Positions 1 through 9,160 are shown, numbered from the stretch's first letter. The stretch: 64,000 nt of DNA from Halosimplex salinum (GCF_003730195.1 NZ_QWGG01000003.1:372001-436000); one strand, 5' to 3'. The notes: generated by a model not told the origin, from the sequence alone. Numbers and translations are program-made.

Positions 1-146
1 TTCGACCCGTCCCAGCGACGGGCTCGCCCGTGACCCGCGACCAGTAACCGCGCTCCGACGACCGCCGGGCCCGAGCCGTCGCTACCGAACTCTCGTCGAC
101 GCGCGTCGTGTCACGAAAAAACGGTAGAACGGTTCGTCGTCGTGTC

Positions 147-323
147 TCAGGCCGGAGACCAGCCGCATACCGAGCACTCTGTCGCGGCCGTTTCGTGCAG
201 TCCTCCGCAGTCGGGGCACTGCTTCTTGTTGTAGTTCTCTTCCCAGCCCGTCGCCTCGACGTCGTGTCCACGGTCGGTCAAGAACTCGTCGAACATGTCG
301 TCGGTGCTCGGTGCGGACGCCAT
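147..323 (-). CDS. Small CPxCG zinc-finger protein, HVO_0416-like
   Basis: A 58-residue protein with two zinc knuckles near its C-terminus, CPDCG and CSVCG, separated by 10 residues. It belongs to the tiny CPxCG-related zinc-finger proteins that are abundant in haloarchaea. Their roles are mostly unknown, though some affect biofilm formation and motility. I place the start at the ATG of MASAPST rather than at an in-frame ATG 27 bases upstream, because a TATA-like stretch (tatatg, about 350-356) lies the right distance before it for a leaderless mRNA. It is transcribed away from the beta-propeller lipoprotein gene. The 146 bases beyond its stop, to the window edge, show no gene. Confidence 0.8.
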   Translation of the reverse strand: MASAPSTDDMFDEFLTDRGHDVEATGWEENYNKKQCPDCGGLHETAATECSVCGWSPA

Positions 324-464
324 ACGTGCTAAGGTATACCACACCAGCATATAGGTCTATTGGTATGCGAAACCCTTGCACAGTATCGATCGGTTCGGCG
401 GGACGGCGTCGTCGACGGTCGGTCCGTTTCGGAGCGGAGCGTCGCCGAAGGAACCCAAGAGCAT

Positions 465-1814
465 ATGAGTCAGTTCACCGATACCACGGCTATGTCACGG
501 AAACGGGCGGATCGTCGTCAGTTCCTGGCGGCAGTGGCGGCCGCGTCGACGGTCGGGTTGAGCGGATGTGGGTCCGACGACGACCCGACGGCGAGCGAGG
601 GGGGCGGTAGCACGGGCGCGGGCACGCCGACCGAGTCACCGACGGACGCACCGACAGACACGCCGGAAGCGACCGACACGCCGGACCCGACGGACACGCC
701 GGAAGCGACCGACACGCCGGACCCGACGGACACGCCGACCGCGACGCCGGGCGCCGAATCGTTCGCCTCGTGGCCCACGTTCATGCGCAACAACGAACAC
801 TGGGGCCACCACGCCGACGCGGAGGCACCCCACGAGGACGTCTCGGTCGACTGGTCGAGGGAGTTCGAACAGGACCAGGTCAACGCGACACCGGTGCTGT
901 CCGACGGGACGCTGTACATCGGCGCGGGCGGTGCCGGTGACCCGAACGGGTCCTTCCACGCGCTGGACCCCGTCACCGGCGAGACGAAGTGGTCGAAAGA
1001 CACCGCGGCACCGGTCACGAGCGCGGCGGCGGTCGACGAGGGACTGCTCTACATCGGCACCAGCGGCGGCATCATCTACGCGCTCCAGACCGCCGACGGG
1101 TCGGAGCTCTGGGACTGGGACCTCACGTCGACGGAGGCGGTCACCGCGCCCGTCGTCGCCGGCCGTCACGTCTACGTCGGCACCACCGGCAGCGACGTCT
1201 ACAAGTTCGACGCGTACAACGGCGAACTGAAGTGGAACCAGAACACCTACGGCGCGATCACGTCGTCGCCGGTGTTCACCGACGACATGGTCTACGCCAC
1301 CAGCGCCGACCACGACCTCTACGCGGTGACCGCGTCCGGCAGCCTCGAGTGGCAGAAATCGCTGGGCTCGAGCGCCAACGGCGTCTCCTACCGCGACCGA
1401 CGGCTCTACGTTACCAGCGAGGACGGCCGACTCACCCAGATCAACACCCGCGGGAGCGTCGACTGGGAGACCTCCTTCGCCGGCAACGTCGCCGCTACCC
1501 CCGCGGTCACCGAAGACCGGGTGTTCGTCGGGACGCGGGACAACACGCTGTACGCCGTCGACGCCAGCGACGGGATCGAGCTCTGGCGGTTCACCCACCC
1601 GAGCGACGGCGTCACCGCGCCCCCGGTCGTCGCGGACGGCACCGTCTACGTCGGCAGTCGCGACGACAACGTCTACGCCGTCGACGCTGAGACCGGTGAC
1701 CTCGAGTGGTCGTTCGAGACCGGCAACAACATCGAGACGGCCGCCCCCGTCGTCGCCGGCGGCCGCGTCTATATCGGGAGTCAGGACGGGACCTTCTACG
1801 CTCTCAGCGAGTAG
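465..1814 (+). CDS. PQQ-type beta-propeller lipoprotein
   Basis: An exported protein of about 450 residues. The N-terminus has a twin-arginine motif (RRQFL) followed by a lipobox ending GLSGC, so it should cross by the Tat route and be lipid-anchored outside the cell. A Thr/Pro/Asp-rich linker follows, with repeats of TDTPEATDTPDP that are also repeats in the DNA. The rest consists of PQQ-like blades (patterns such as VYVGSRDDNVYAVDAETG) that build an eight-bladed propeller. Such haloarchaeal proteins need not bind PQQ, and the substrate is unknown. An ATG at 492, directly before the Tat motif, is an equally possible start. A 16-bp tandem repeat follows the stop. Confidence 0.85.
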   Translation: MSQFTDTTAMSRKRADRRQFLAAVAAASTVGLSGCGSDDDPTASEGGGSTGAGTPTESPTDAPTDTPEATDTPDPTDTPEATDTPDPTDTPTATPGAESFASWPTFMRNNEHWGHHADAEAPHEDVSVDWSREFEQDQVNATPVLSDGTLYIGAGGAGDPNGSFHALDPVTGETKWSKDTAAPVTSAAAVDEGLLYIGTSGGIIYALQTADGSELWDWDLTSTEAVTAPVVAGRHVYVGTTGSDVYKFDAYNGELKWNQNTYGAITSSPVFTDDMVYATSADHDLYAVTASGSLEWQKSLGSSANGVSYRDRRLYVTSEDGRLTQINTRGSVDWETSFAGNVAATPAVTEDRVFVGTRDNTLYAVDASDGIELWRFTHPSDGVTAPPVVADGTVYVGSRDDNVYAVDAETGDLEWSFETGNNIETAAPVVAGGRVYIGSQDGTFYALSE

Positions 1815-1830
1815 CGGAGCGCGATATCGA

Positions 1831-1878
1831 CCGCCGACCCGTCTCTCCGCCGACTCGTCTCTCCGCCGACTCGTCTCG
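1831..1878. repeat. 16-bp tandem repeat, three copies
   Basis: Three head-to-tail copies of ccgccgactcgtctct. The first copy has one mismatch and the last differs only in its final base. The array starts 17 bp after the stop of the beta-propeller lipoprotein gene and ends just before the stop of the convergent crcB gene. It looks like slippage-type expansion in a shared 3' region. Confidence 0.85.
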
Positions 1879-1887
1879 CCGTCCGCC

Positions 1888-2244
1888 TCACCACGCCAGT
1901 CCCGCGACCGTCGATCCGATCCACACCGCGAGCAGCGCGCCGACCAGGTTGACGAGCGCGTTCGCCAGCGCGCGCCGACGCTCACCGGTCTCGAACAGCC
2001 GCACCGTCTCGAACGCGAACGTCGAGAACGTCGTGAACGCGCCACAGAAGCCAGTGCCCAGCGCGAGCACGACCGGGTCGCCGACCGGCGCGGCCAGCAC
2101 GGCCCCCAGCGCGAGGCTTCCGAGGACGTTCACCGCCAGCGTGTCCCCCGTCCGCGCGTCGATCCGCTCGCCGAGCAGGTGTCGCGCCAGCGCGCCCGCG
2201 GCGCCGCCCAGCCCGACGAGGACCAGCGAGTTCACGAGAGCCAC
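1888..2244 (-). CDS. crcB: Fluoride channel FluC/CrcB, second of a pair
   Basis: A four-helix membrane protein of about 115-118 residues that exports fluoride as part of a dual-topology dimer. It has the family hallmarks: GGAAGALARH near the N-terminus, the N-x-x-G helix (VNVLGS) and the FTTFSTF signature that lines the pore. The start is a GTG, either here or at 2235. The 2235 GTG forms a GTGA overlap with the upstream crcB stop, so the two genes are translationally coupled. Paired crcB genes often encode heterodimeric channels, and the overlap suggests that here. Confidence 0.85.
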   Translation of the reverse strand: MALVNSLVLVGLGGAAGALARHLLGERIDARTGDTLAVNVLGSLALGAVLAAPVGDPVVLALGTGFCGAFTTFSTFAFETVRLFETGERRRALANALVNLVGALLAVWIGSTVAGLAW

Positions 2245-2624
2245 CTCGCGACCCAGCGGCCACAGAGGACGCCGACGAGCCCGAGCGCGTAGTTCGCCGC
2301 GACGTTCGCCGCCGCCAGCACCGGCGCCTGTCCGCCCGCGAGCGCCGTCGTCTCGGCCGCGAACGTGCTGTAGGTCGTGAACGAGGAGAGAAAGCCCGTC
2401 CCGACCAGCAGTCTGGTCTCCACGCTCAGCGCGTCCGCGAAGTGACGCTCGTACAGCAGGACGCCGAGTGCGAAACTCCCCAGGCCGTTGGCCGCGAGCG
2501 TCCCCCACGGGAAGGCCCCCGGGAGCGCCGACGCGAGCGCGTACCGGAGCACCGCACCGGCGAACCCGCCCGCGACGACGAGCGCGAGCGGTCCCAGACG
2601 AGTCAGCGTTCGGTCCCCGGACAT
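2232..2624 (-). CDS. crcB: Fluoride channel FluC/CrcB, first of a pair
   Basis: About 130 residues with GGFAGAVLRYAL, the pore-helix Asn in AANGLGS, and the FTTYSTF signature of fluoride exporters. Four hydrophobic helices fill the length, which is normal for the family. ATG codons at 2624 (MSGDRT) and 2642 (MGTVER) are both possible, and I prefer the shorter form, which starts closer to the first helix. The stop codon is embedded in the start of the second crcB copy. No fluoride riboswitch is apparent upstream. Confidence 0.85.
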   Translation of the reverse strand: MSGDRTLTRLGPLALVVAGGFAGAVLRYALASALPGAFPWGTLAANGLGSFALGVLLYERHFADALSVETRLLVGTGFLSSFTTYSTFAAETTALAGGQAPVLAAANVAANYALGLVGVLCGRWVARWLS

Positions 2625-2796
2625 CCGTTCGACAGTACCCATCGGGCGGGGGTACTCCTGCCTTTCCGTTTGCTCGCGAGACCGTGGACACGCCCGCGGC
2701 CCCCTCGAAACAGTCGCCGAAGTCGGAGCTGCCCCCTCACTCCCATGTAAACCCTCGTCCGAGCGTTTATGACCCAGACCGGGACCAGGGCCGCCC

Positions 2797-3246
2797 ATGG
2801 AGCCACGAGCGCTCACCGGAGACGAACGCGCGATCGAAGGACTGCCGATCAGACTCGTCATCGCACTGGTCGTCGGCGTCGCCAGCCTGAGCGTCATGAT
2901 GAACACGCTCGGCGGGATCCAGACGCTCGGCGTCACCGAACTCGACGTGCGCCCGACGCCCGAAGTCGTCGGCGAGGACCCGACGGACCTCTCGGTCGAA
3001 GTCGTCGGTCCACAGGGCGACCGCGTCGCCAACGCGACCGTCGTCGCCTCGGGCGGCACCGCCACGCTCGACTCGGTGACCACCGCGCGGACGAACGCCA
3101 ACGGAACGGCGACGCTGTCGCTCTCGCCGTCGCTCGGGCCGAATCAACGTGAGGGGACGATACAGTTCGACGTGAAGCCGCCCGCCGGCGGGCAGTACGC
3201 GGACGAACGCGGGAACACGGAGGTGCTGGTCGTGGACGGGAAGTGA
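2797..3246 (+). CDS. Membrane-anchored protein with a carboxypeptidase-regulatory-like domain
   Basis: 149 residues. An N-terminal segment (about residues 14-40, GLPIRLVIALVVGVASLSVMM) forms one transmembrane helix and resembles haloarchaeal pilin-type anchors. The remaining roughly 100 residues look like an Ig-like or carboxypeptidase-regulatory beta-sandwich exposed outside the cell (pattern GDRVANATVVASGGTATLDSV... NGTATLSL). No catalytic motif is visible. It is convergent with the PIMT paralogue, whose stop is only 15 bp away. The specific function is unknown. Confidence 0.7.
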   Translation: MEPRALTGDERAIEGLPIRLVIALVVGVASLSVMMNTLGGIQTLGVTELDVRPTPEVVGEDPTDLSVEVVGPQGDRVANATVVASGGTATLDSVTTARTNANGTATLSLSPSLGPNQREGTIQFDVKPPAGGQYADERGNTEVLVVDGK

Positions 3247-3261
3247 CGGCCGTTCGGTGAC

Positions 3262-4008
3262 TCAGCGGCCGACGGCGTCGTCCCAGTCGATCCACTCCTG
3301 CTCCCAGCCGGTGCGACCCTGGGCGTTCCGTCGGGCGAACTCGCGGTCCTCGCGACGGGTGCGATTGCGCTCGACCGTGTCGGCCTGTTCGCCCTCGACG
3401 AGCATCGGCTGGAACGCCACGCCGCCCAGTCGCTCGGTGACGTCCCCGTCCTCTACGACGACGAGGCTCTGGTCCCCGGCGCCCAGGGGCATGACCAGCC
3501 GGCCGTCCTCGGCCAGCTGGTCGACCAGCGCCGCCGGCGGGCTGATCGCCGCCGCTTCGAGCAGCACGCGGTCGAAGGGCGCGTACTCGGGGAGCCCCTC
3601 CGCGCCGTCGCGGCGGTCGACGAGGACGCCGTCGTAGCCGGCCTCGGCGAGGTTCTGGCGCGCGTCGATCACTAACCGGCGGGCGATGTCGATAGCGTGG
3701 ACGTGCTGTTCGCCGGCGAGTTCCGCGACGACCGCGGCGGTGTACCCGACGCCCGCGCCCACGACGAGCACGGAATCCCCCTCCTGCACGTCGAGCGCTT
3801 CGAGGAGGCGTGCGACGGTGCTCGGCGCGAGCACGCGCGTCCCGAGTCGTTCGAACGGGCGGTCGGCGTACGCCCCGCGGTCCTCGGCGACGAACGCCTC
3901 TCGCGGGACCTCCCGCATCGCGACGGAGAGGCGTTCGCTCCGGAGACAGCCCTTGCTCTCGTGTTCCAGGCTGTCGACCATGTCGTCACGCACCACCGCG
4001 GGGTCCAT
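3262..4008 (-). CDS. Divergent protein-L-isoaspartate O-methyltransferase paralogue
   Basis: A 248-residue SAM-dependent methyltransferase of the PIMT family, which repairs isoaspartyl residues in aged proteins. The SAM-binding motif is VLVVGAGVGYTAAVVAELAG. The N-terminal PIMT region (AMREVPREAFVAEDRGAYADRP) is recognisable, but the canonical substrate region is altered and there is a charged C-terminal extension ending in a Trp-rich tail. It lies directly downstream of a more typical pcm gene on the same strand. I infer an ancient duplication with a possible change of substrate. Confidence 0.85.
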   Translation of the reverse strand: MDPAVVRDDMVDSLEHESKGCLRSERLSVAMREVPREAFVAEDRGAYADRPFERLGTRVLAPSTVARLLEALDVQEGDSVLVVGAGVGYTAAVVAELAGEQHVHAIDIARRLVIDARQNLAEAGYDGVLVDRRDGAEGLPEYAPFDRVLLEAAAISPPAALVDQLAEDGRLVMPLGAGDQSLVVVEDGDVTERLGGVAFQPMLVEGEQADTVERNRTRREDREFARRNAQGRTGWEQEWIDWDDAVGR

Positions 4009-4059
4009 GGTTTTCGGTCCGCCCTCGACGGTAATGAATGGCGCGGCTTCGGGGGTGCG

Positions 4060-4686
4060 TTACTGCAACTCCACGAACCGAACCCCGCCGTGGTCCTCCC
4101 GGTCGAGCGAGCCGTCGGCCCGCCGCCGGGCACGGACGAGCGTCTGTCGGCGGTTCCCGATCGGTCCCAGCACGTACCCGCCGGGGCGGACCTGCTCGAC
4201 GACGGACTGGGGGAACTCGGAGGCGGCGCAGGTCAGGTACGCGCGGTCGTAGGGCGCGTGCTCGGGCCACCCCTCCTTGCCGTCGCCGGCGCGGACCGAC
4301 ACCTCGTCGTAGCCCAGTTCAGCCAGTTGCTCGCGGGCGTCCTCGGCGAGGTCGTCGTGGTACTCGACGGAGTAGACGCCCTCGCTCCCGACGGTCTCGG
4401 CGGTGACGGCGGCGTGGTACCCGCAACCGGTGCCGATCTCCAGCACAGCGTCGCCGGGGCGCAGGTCGAGCAGGTCGGCCATGATCGCGACCATGTGCGG
4501 AGCGCTGATGGTCTGGCCCTGGCCGATGGGGAGCGGGCGGTCGCGGTAGGCGCCCTCGCGGTGGCTCTCGGGGACGAACTCGTGGCGGGGAACGATGGCC
4601 AGCGCGTCGAGGACGCGCTCGTCGTCGACTCGACCGCGCTCGCGGAGGTGGTCGACTAACCGCTGGCGGGCGGCCGCGAAGTCCAT
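4060..4686 (-). CDS. pcm: Protein-L-isoaspartate O-methyltransferase
   Basis: 208 residues, the usual PIMT length. It methylates L-isoaspartyl and D-aspartyl side chains with SAM so that they revert to aspartate. Visible motifs are the substrate-loop region (GQTISAPHMVAIMADLL) and motif I (VLEIGTGCGYHAAV). The start lies one base beyond the stop of the upstream zinc-finger gene, and the divergent paralogue lies 51 bp downstream, so the three genes probably form one transcript. Confidence 0.92.
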   Translation of the reverse strand: MDFAAARQRLVDHLRERGRVDDERVLDALAIVPRHEFVPESHREGAYRDRPLPIGQGQTISAPHMVAIMADLLDLRPGDAVLEIGTGCGYHAAVTAETVGSEGVYSVEYHDDLAEDAREQLAELGYDEVSVRAGDGKEGWPEHAPYDRAYLTCAASEFPQSVVEQVRPGGYVLGPIGNRRQTLVRARRRADGSLDREDHGGVRFVELQ

Positions 4687-4687
4687 G

Positions 4688-5341
4688 CTACCACGCGGAC
4701 CAGGCCGTCGACGACTCGTCGCGGGCGTACAACCGGTTGATGTCCTTCGCGAACGCGCTGTCGCCGTCGAAGTCCAGCTTGTCGTGGTGGTATCCGTGGG
4801 CGTCGTCGCGGACGTGGATCCCCTCGACGGTGAACTCCTCGCCGCCGAGTTCGTCCGTCTCGCCGACCGTGAACTCGTAGTCGCCGGGCACCTGCACCGT
4901 CAGCGAGCGCGTCTCGTCGTGGCGCCCGTCTTTCGGGTGGAGCGTCAGGTTGACGCTGACGTTCCCGACGGCGCGGGTCCAGATGGTCTGGACCTCCTCG
5001 GCCGTGGTCTCCTCGACGCGCCCCTCGTCGTCGAGTTCGAGGCTGGTGATCCGGACGGTCATGATCGCCTCGTCGGTGTCGAGCAGGAACTCCTCGCCGA
5101 CGGCCAGTTCCTCGCCCTCGGGGACGTCGGCCGTGGCGGTGAACGACTCGTCGTCCTGGGAGACGACCACGTCGCGCTCGTACTCGGTGGTGGCGTCGAG
5201 CGCGTGTTTGTGGGTGTGACTGCACTCGGTACAGCGGATCGTGGCGTGCCCGCCGCCGGTCGTGAGCACCTCGTGAACCGTCTCGAGGTCCGGCGAACAC
5301 GAGGGGCAGGCGACGGCGACCCGCTCCGTGGACTCTGTCAT
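4688..5341 (-). CDS. HVO_0476-family zinc-finger protein
   Basis: 217 residues. An N-terminal zinc ribbon has two Cys pairs (CPSC and CTEC, with TH and KH around the second pair). It is followed by an acidic beta-rich domain that probably binds RNA or protein. The family is conserved across haloarchaea and is often found beside pcm, as here. The start is the ATG of MTESTERV. A much longer in-frame extension upstream is a GC-driven artefact overlapping the CPBP protease gene. Molecular function is not established. Confidence 0.85.
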   Translation of the reverse strand: MTESTERVAVACPSCSPDLETVHEVLTTGGGHATIRCTECSHTHKHALDATTEYERDVVVSQDDESFTATADVPEGEELAVGEEFLLDTDEAIMTVRITSLELDDEGRVEETTAEEVQTIWTRAVGNVSVNLTLHPKDGRHDETRSLTVQVPGDYEFTVGETDELGGEEFTVEGIHVRDDAHGYHHDKLDFDGDSAFAKDINRLYARDESSTAWSAW

Positions 5342-5428
5342 ACCCCTACGTAGCCCGCGAGCGCGTAAAAGTCCGCTGAGTCGATCCGCGGGCGAATATT
5401 CACGTAGTCCCGTTGCGAAGACCGGAGC

Positions 5429-6430
5429 ATGGTCACCGGATCGGGACGAGCGGGTGACGAACGATTCGGACCGGGAACCGACGAGGGGGGGCTGGAACGG
5501 CGCCGGCTCGGCGTCTTCCTCGGGGTGGCGTTCGCCGTCTCCTGGGCGACGGCGGGCGTCATTTACGCACTCGGGGGTATCGGAGCGGGACCGACGCTCG
5601 CGCTGGGGATCCCGCTGTGGCTGGTCCTGCTCGCCGGGCCGTACATGTGGGGCCCCGCGGTCGGCCACGTCGCCGCGCGGTGGGTCACCGACGAGGGGTT
5701 CGACCGCGGCGAGATGCTGCTCCGCGTCCGGACGCCCGCGCTCCCGTGGCTGCTGGGGTGGCTCGGTCCCGTGGTCCTGATCGTGGCCGGTGCCGGACTC
5801 TACTTCCTGCTGTTTCCCGGGCGGTTCGGCGGGATGGCCGCGGTCGCCGACCTGCTGGCGACGCTGGAGGAACAGACGGGACAGGAGATACCGCTCTCGC
5901 CGACGGCGTTTCTGGCCGTCCAGTTCGTCCAGGCGCTCGTCGCCGCGCCGCTGTTGAACAGCCTCGCGACGTTCGGCGAGGAGTTCGGCTGGCGGGCGTA
6001 CCTCCTGCCGAAGCTCGCACCGATGGGGTGGCAGCGGGCGCTCGCGGCCCACGGCGTCGTGTGGGGCGTCTGGCACTGGCCAGTGATCGCGATGGGGTAC
6101 AACTACGGCGTCGGCTACCCGGGCGCGCCGTGGCTCGGGCTCCTGGCGATGGTCGTCGCGACGGTCGGCCTGGGCGTGTTCCTCGGGTGGCTCACCCTCC
6201 GGAGCGGGAGCGTCTTCCCCGCCGTCGTCGGCCACGCGATGATAAACGGGAGCGCCGGGCTGGCGACGCTGTTCGCGACCGACATCCCGAACCAGGTGTT
6301 CGGCCCGACGCCGGTGGGGCTGATCGGCGTCGTCCCCTGGTTCGTCGTCGCGGCCGTCCTGATCGCCCGCACCGAGTGGCTCTTCCCGAGCGAACGCGGT
6401 GCGGCGGAACAGACCGCCGAACGGACGTGA
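5429..6430 (+). CDS. CPBP-family intramembrane metalloprotease
   Basis: 333 residues with about eight hydrophobic helices. It carries the CPBP (Abi/Rce1-like) motifs in order: EE-x-x-x-R as GEEFGWR (residues 183-189), a WH pair in GVWHWP (about 215-216) and a third conserved His in VVGHAMIN. Bacterial and archaeal members are membrane proteases or act in bacteriocin immunity, and the substrate here is unknown. It is divergent from the zinc-finger gene and convergent with the aminopeptidase, with stops one base apart. Confidence 0.9.
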   Translation: MVTGSGRAGDERFGPGTDEGGLERRRLGVFLGVAFAVSWATAGVIYALGGIGAGPTLALGIPLWLVLLAGPYMWGPAVGHVAARWVTDEGFDRGEMLLRVRTPALPWLLGWLGPVVLIVAGAGLYFLLFPGRFGGMAAVADLLATLEEQTGQEIPLSPTAFLAVQFVQALVAAPLLNSLATFGEEFGWRAYLLPKLAPMGWQRALAAHGVVWGVWHWPVIAMGYNYGVGYPGAPWLGLLAMVVATVGLGVFLGWLTLRSGSVFPAVVGHAMINGSAGLATLFATDIPNQVFGPTPVGLIGVVPWFVVAAVLIARTEWLFPSERGAAEQTAERT

Positions 6431-6431
6431 C

Positions 6432-7394
6432 TCAGTTCTCGTTCGCGCTCGGCAGGTCTACGACCTCCCCGTCAGCGTACACCGTCGGCTCCGTGATGAT
6501 CCCGTCGAGGTGGATCGGCGCGTGCGTGTCGCCGCCGATGCCGTGGTCGTCGCCGATGGCGATGTGCACGGTACCCGCGGCCTTCTCGTCCAGCAGGACC
6601 GAGCCGACGAGGTCCTCGACGGCGAGGTTCGAGCCGATCCCGAGCTCCGCGAGGTTGTAGGCGTCGTCGCCCACTTCCTCGGCCGCCTCCTCGACGTCGG
6701 CGCGGACCGCGTCGTCCGAGATGTCGGTGACGTACCCGTCTTCGACCTCGAAAGCGAGGGTCTGGCCCTCGTCGAGTTTCCCGTGGGGCATCATCGTCCC
6801 GTCGACGACGAACCGACCGTTGGCGTCCTCGGGACTGTGGAATATCTCGCCGGCGGGGAGGTTGGACATGTCGCCGGCCTCGTGGACGATGCCGGTGTCG
6901 AGTTGCCACTCGCGGTCGCCCGGCTCGAACGTGATGTCGGTACCCAGTTCCGTCGTCACCCGGACCTCCGCCGCGCCCGCGACCTGTTCGAGGAGGCGCT
7001 CGGACTCGGCGGCGATGGACTCGTAGTCGGCGTCCAGCCCCATCAGGAAAACGCCGTCGGTGATGCCGGGGAGCGTCGCGACCCGGGCGCCGGCCTCGTT
7101 GGCGTCCGTGCGGGCCGCCGTGTGGGTCAGGCTCTTCGTGGTCGGTGCGAGCACCACGTCGGCGCTGGCCATCGCGGCCGCGACCGGTTCGGGCGGCTCC
7201 TCGCCGTGCTGGTCGCCGGGCGGGTAGCGGACGATGGCGGCGTCGTCGGTTATCTCGCTCGCGACGGCGTACAGCGCCTCGCCGATGGCCTGGCGCTCGT
7301 CGTCGGTGACGACCGCACAGGACTCGTCGCTCCCGAGGTTCATGCACTGTTTCACGGCGGTCTCTGCCGGCGCTCGCAGGGACGAATCGCTCAT
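6432..7394 (-). CDS. Aminopeptidase, AmpS/thermophilic M29-like
   Basis: 320 residues. The overall pattern matches the COG2309 leucyl-aminopeptidase-like proteins common in archaea: an N-terminal domain with VVLAPTTKSLTHTAAR, a middle region with SNLPAGEIFHSPEDANGRFVVDG, and a C-terminal GIGSNLAV...LLDEKAAGTVHIAIGDDHGIGG. The Glu in NLPAGEIF and the His in HIAIGDDHGIGG sit where the M29 metal ligands occur. It probably trims N-terminal residues from peptides in the cytoplasm. Confidence 0.8.
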   Translation of the reverse strand: MSDSSLRAPAETAVKQCMNLGSDESCAVVTDDERQAIGEALYAVASEITDDAAIVRYPPGDQHGEEPPEPVAAAMASADVVLAPTTKSLTHTAARTDANEAGARVATLPGITDGVFLMGLDADYESIAAESERLLEQVAGAAEVRVTTELGTDITFEPGDREWQLDTGIVHEAGDMSNLPAGEIFHSPEDANGRFVVDGTMMPHGKLDEGQTLAFEVEDGYVTDISDDAVRADVEEAAEEVGDDAYNLAELGIGSNLAVEDLVGSVLLDEKAAGTVHIAIGDDHGIGGDTHAPIHLDGIITEPTVYADGEVVDLPSANEN

Positions 7395-7675
7395 GTCCGG
7401 GAGCGACGCGCTGACGGCGGTTAGGTCTTGTCCCCGGCGCGCGACCGGTCCCGAGTCCGGCGGATTCCGGGCCGCTCGCCGAAGGGTTCAATCGCTCTTT
7501 GAGTCTCGACAAGGGGTTTAAGAAGTCCGGGTGTAGCACCTGACGCCTTCCGAACCCGCCCCCTCCCCGCTGTCGGCCCTCCACCTTCGTCCGTCCCCGT
7601 CTCCGTTTCGACCGCCGGCCTCCTCGATTCCCGTCGTTCCAGAAAGCATTTGTTCGGTTTGTAACAGTATCCGAT

Positions 7676-9139
7676 ATGCCCTCTCGCAGATCCGTCCTGG
7701 CCGCCCTCTCGGCCGGCGCCGCGAGCGCGCTGACCGGGTGTCGCTTCGGGTCGAACGACCGGCCCTCCGAGACACCGCCCGCGGACGGCACTGGATCACC
7801 GACCGGGGAGTCGAGCGCGACATCCGACGCGACGGCGACGCGGACGCCTACGGCGACGCTGACGCCAACCGGGACGCCGGCGCCGACGCCGACGGACAGG
7901 CGGACTCCCTCACCGACCGCCACGCAGACCCCTCCCCCGACGCCGACGGAGACGGAGACGGAGACGACCTCGCCGCCCCCGACGGCTGTCGCGTCTCTCA
8001 CCGCCAGCGACGCCGAATCGTACGCCGAGTTCGGCGGCTCGCTCGCGTCGGTGGGAGACGCGGTGCTCGTCGGGGCCGAAGGCGCGGACGCTCCCGGGGC
8101 CGAGGACGCCGTCGGCGCGGCGTACGCGTTCGAGCGAGTCGACGGTACGTGGACACAGACCGCCCGCCTCGCGCCGGAGTCGGGTGACCCGGAGGGACGG
8201 TTCGGCCACGCCGGTGCGCTCTCCGGCGACCGGGCGCTGATCGCCGCGTCAGAGCTCTCCGGCACGCACACCATCTCCTCGGGCGCGGCGTACGTCTACG
8301 ATCGGAGTGGAGACGACTGGACTCGCGCCGGGACGCTCTCGACGCCCGACGACGACCGGGACGCCTTCGGCGACGACGTCGCACTGAGCGGCGACACCGT
8401 CGTCGCCGGCGCACCGCACGCCCGAACCGGCGACGACGCCGTGTCCGGGGCGGCCCACGTCTTCGAGCGAGTCGACGGCGGGTGGGAGCGGACGGCGACG
8501 CTCGCACCCGACGACGGCGGCGACCACGACGACTTCGGTCGAGCGGTCGTCCTCGACGGTGACAGGGCGCTCGTCGGCGCCCCCGGCGAACCCGACGGCA
8601 CGGGACAGGGAGCGGTGTACGCGTTCGCGCGGTCGGACGGGTCGTGGACGCAGCGGGCGAAACTCGTCCCGCCGGAGCGCGACAGTGAGGACTACGTCGG
8701 GGCCAGCCTCTCGCTGGAGGGCGACCGCGTGCTCGTCGCCGCGCCCGGGGAGGACGACCCCAACGGCTACTTCGGGGGCGCGGCGCACACCTTCGTCGCG
8801 TCCGACGGCGAGTGGACCCACGAGGCGAAACTCCTGCCCGACGACGGCGACGAGAGCGACGCCTTCGGCGAGTCCGTCGCACTCCGCGGCGATACGGCGC
8901 TCGTCGGTGCGGAACACGACGAGGAGCCGAACGGCGAGGACGCCGGGTCGGCGTTCCTGTTCTCGCGGGCAGGCGCCGAGTGGGCGCAGGAAGCGAAGCT
9001 ACTGCCACCGGACGGCGGGCCCGGCGAACTGTTCGGCAGCGCCGCGACGCTGACCGACGAGTTCGGCGTCGTGGGCGCCTTCTACGACGACCACTCCGAT
9101 ATCGAGACGGCCGGGAGCGCCTTCGTCTTCGAAGTGTAG
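7676..9139 (+). CDS. FG-GAP-repeat lipoprotein
   Basis: 487 residues. A Tat-type signal (SRRSVLAALSAGAASALTGC) with a lipobox is followed by a long Thr/Pro linker (about residues 35-105, repeats of TPTPT) and then about seven FG-GAP-type repeats of roughly 50 residues, such as DAFGDDVALSGDTVVAGAPHA. These fold as an integrin-alpha-like propeller outside the cell. The function is unknown, with adhesion or surface binding likely. The 281 bp before it hold no gene. A possible promoter element (gtttaagaa, about 7515-7523) lies rather far upstream. Confidence 0.85.
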   Translation: MPSRRSVLAALSAGAASALTGCRFGSNDRPSETPPADGTGSPTGESSATSDATATRTPTATLTPTGTPAPTPTDRRTPSPTATQTPPPTPTETETETTSPPPTAVASLTASDAESYAEFGGSLASVGDAVLVGAEGADAPGAEDAVGAAYAFERVDGTWTQTARLAPESGDPEGRFGHAGALSGDRALIAASELSGTHTISSGAAYVYDRSGDDWTRAGTLSTPDDDRDAFGDDVALSGDTVVAGAPHARTGDDAVSGAAHVFERVDGGWERTATLAPDDGGDHDDFGRAVVLDGDRALVGAPGEPDGTGQGAVYAFARSDGSWTQRAKLVPPERDSEDYVGASLSLEGDRVLVAAPGEDDPNGYFGGAAHTFVASDGEWTHEAKLLPDDGDESDAFGESVALRGDTALVGAEHDEEPNGEDAGSAFLFSRAGAEWAQEAKLLPPDGGPGELFGSAATLTDEFGVVGAFYDDHSDIETAGSAFVFEV

Positions 9140-9160
9140 TCCGTCGCGCGCCGGTTCCCG

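Noticed and set aside
4688-6235. Long N-terminal extension of the zinc-finger protein
   Set aside because: Overlaps the CPBP protease in antisense; the family starts at MTESTERV.
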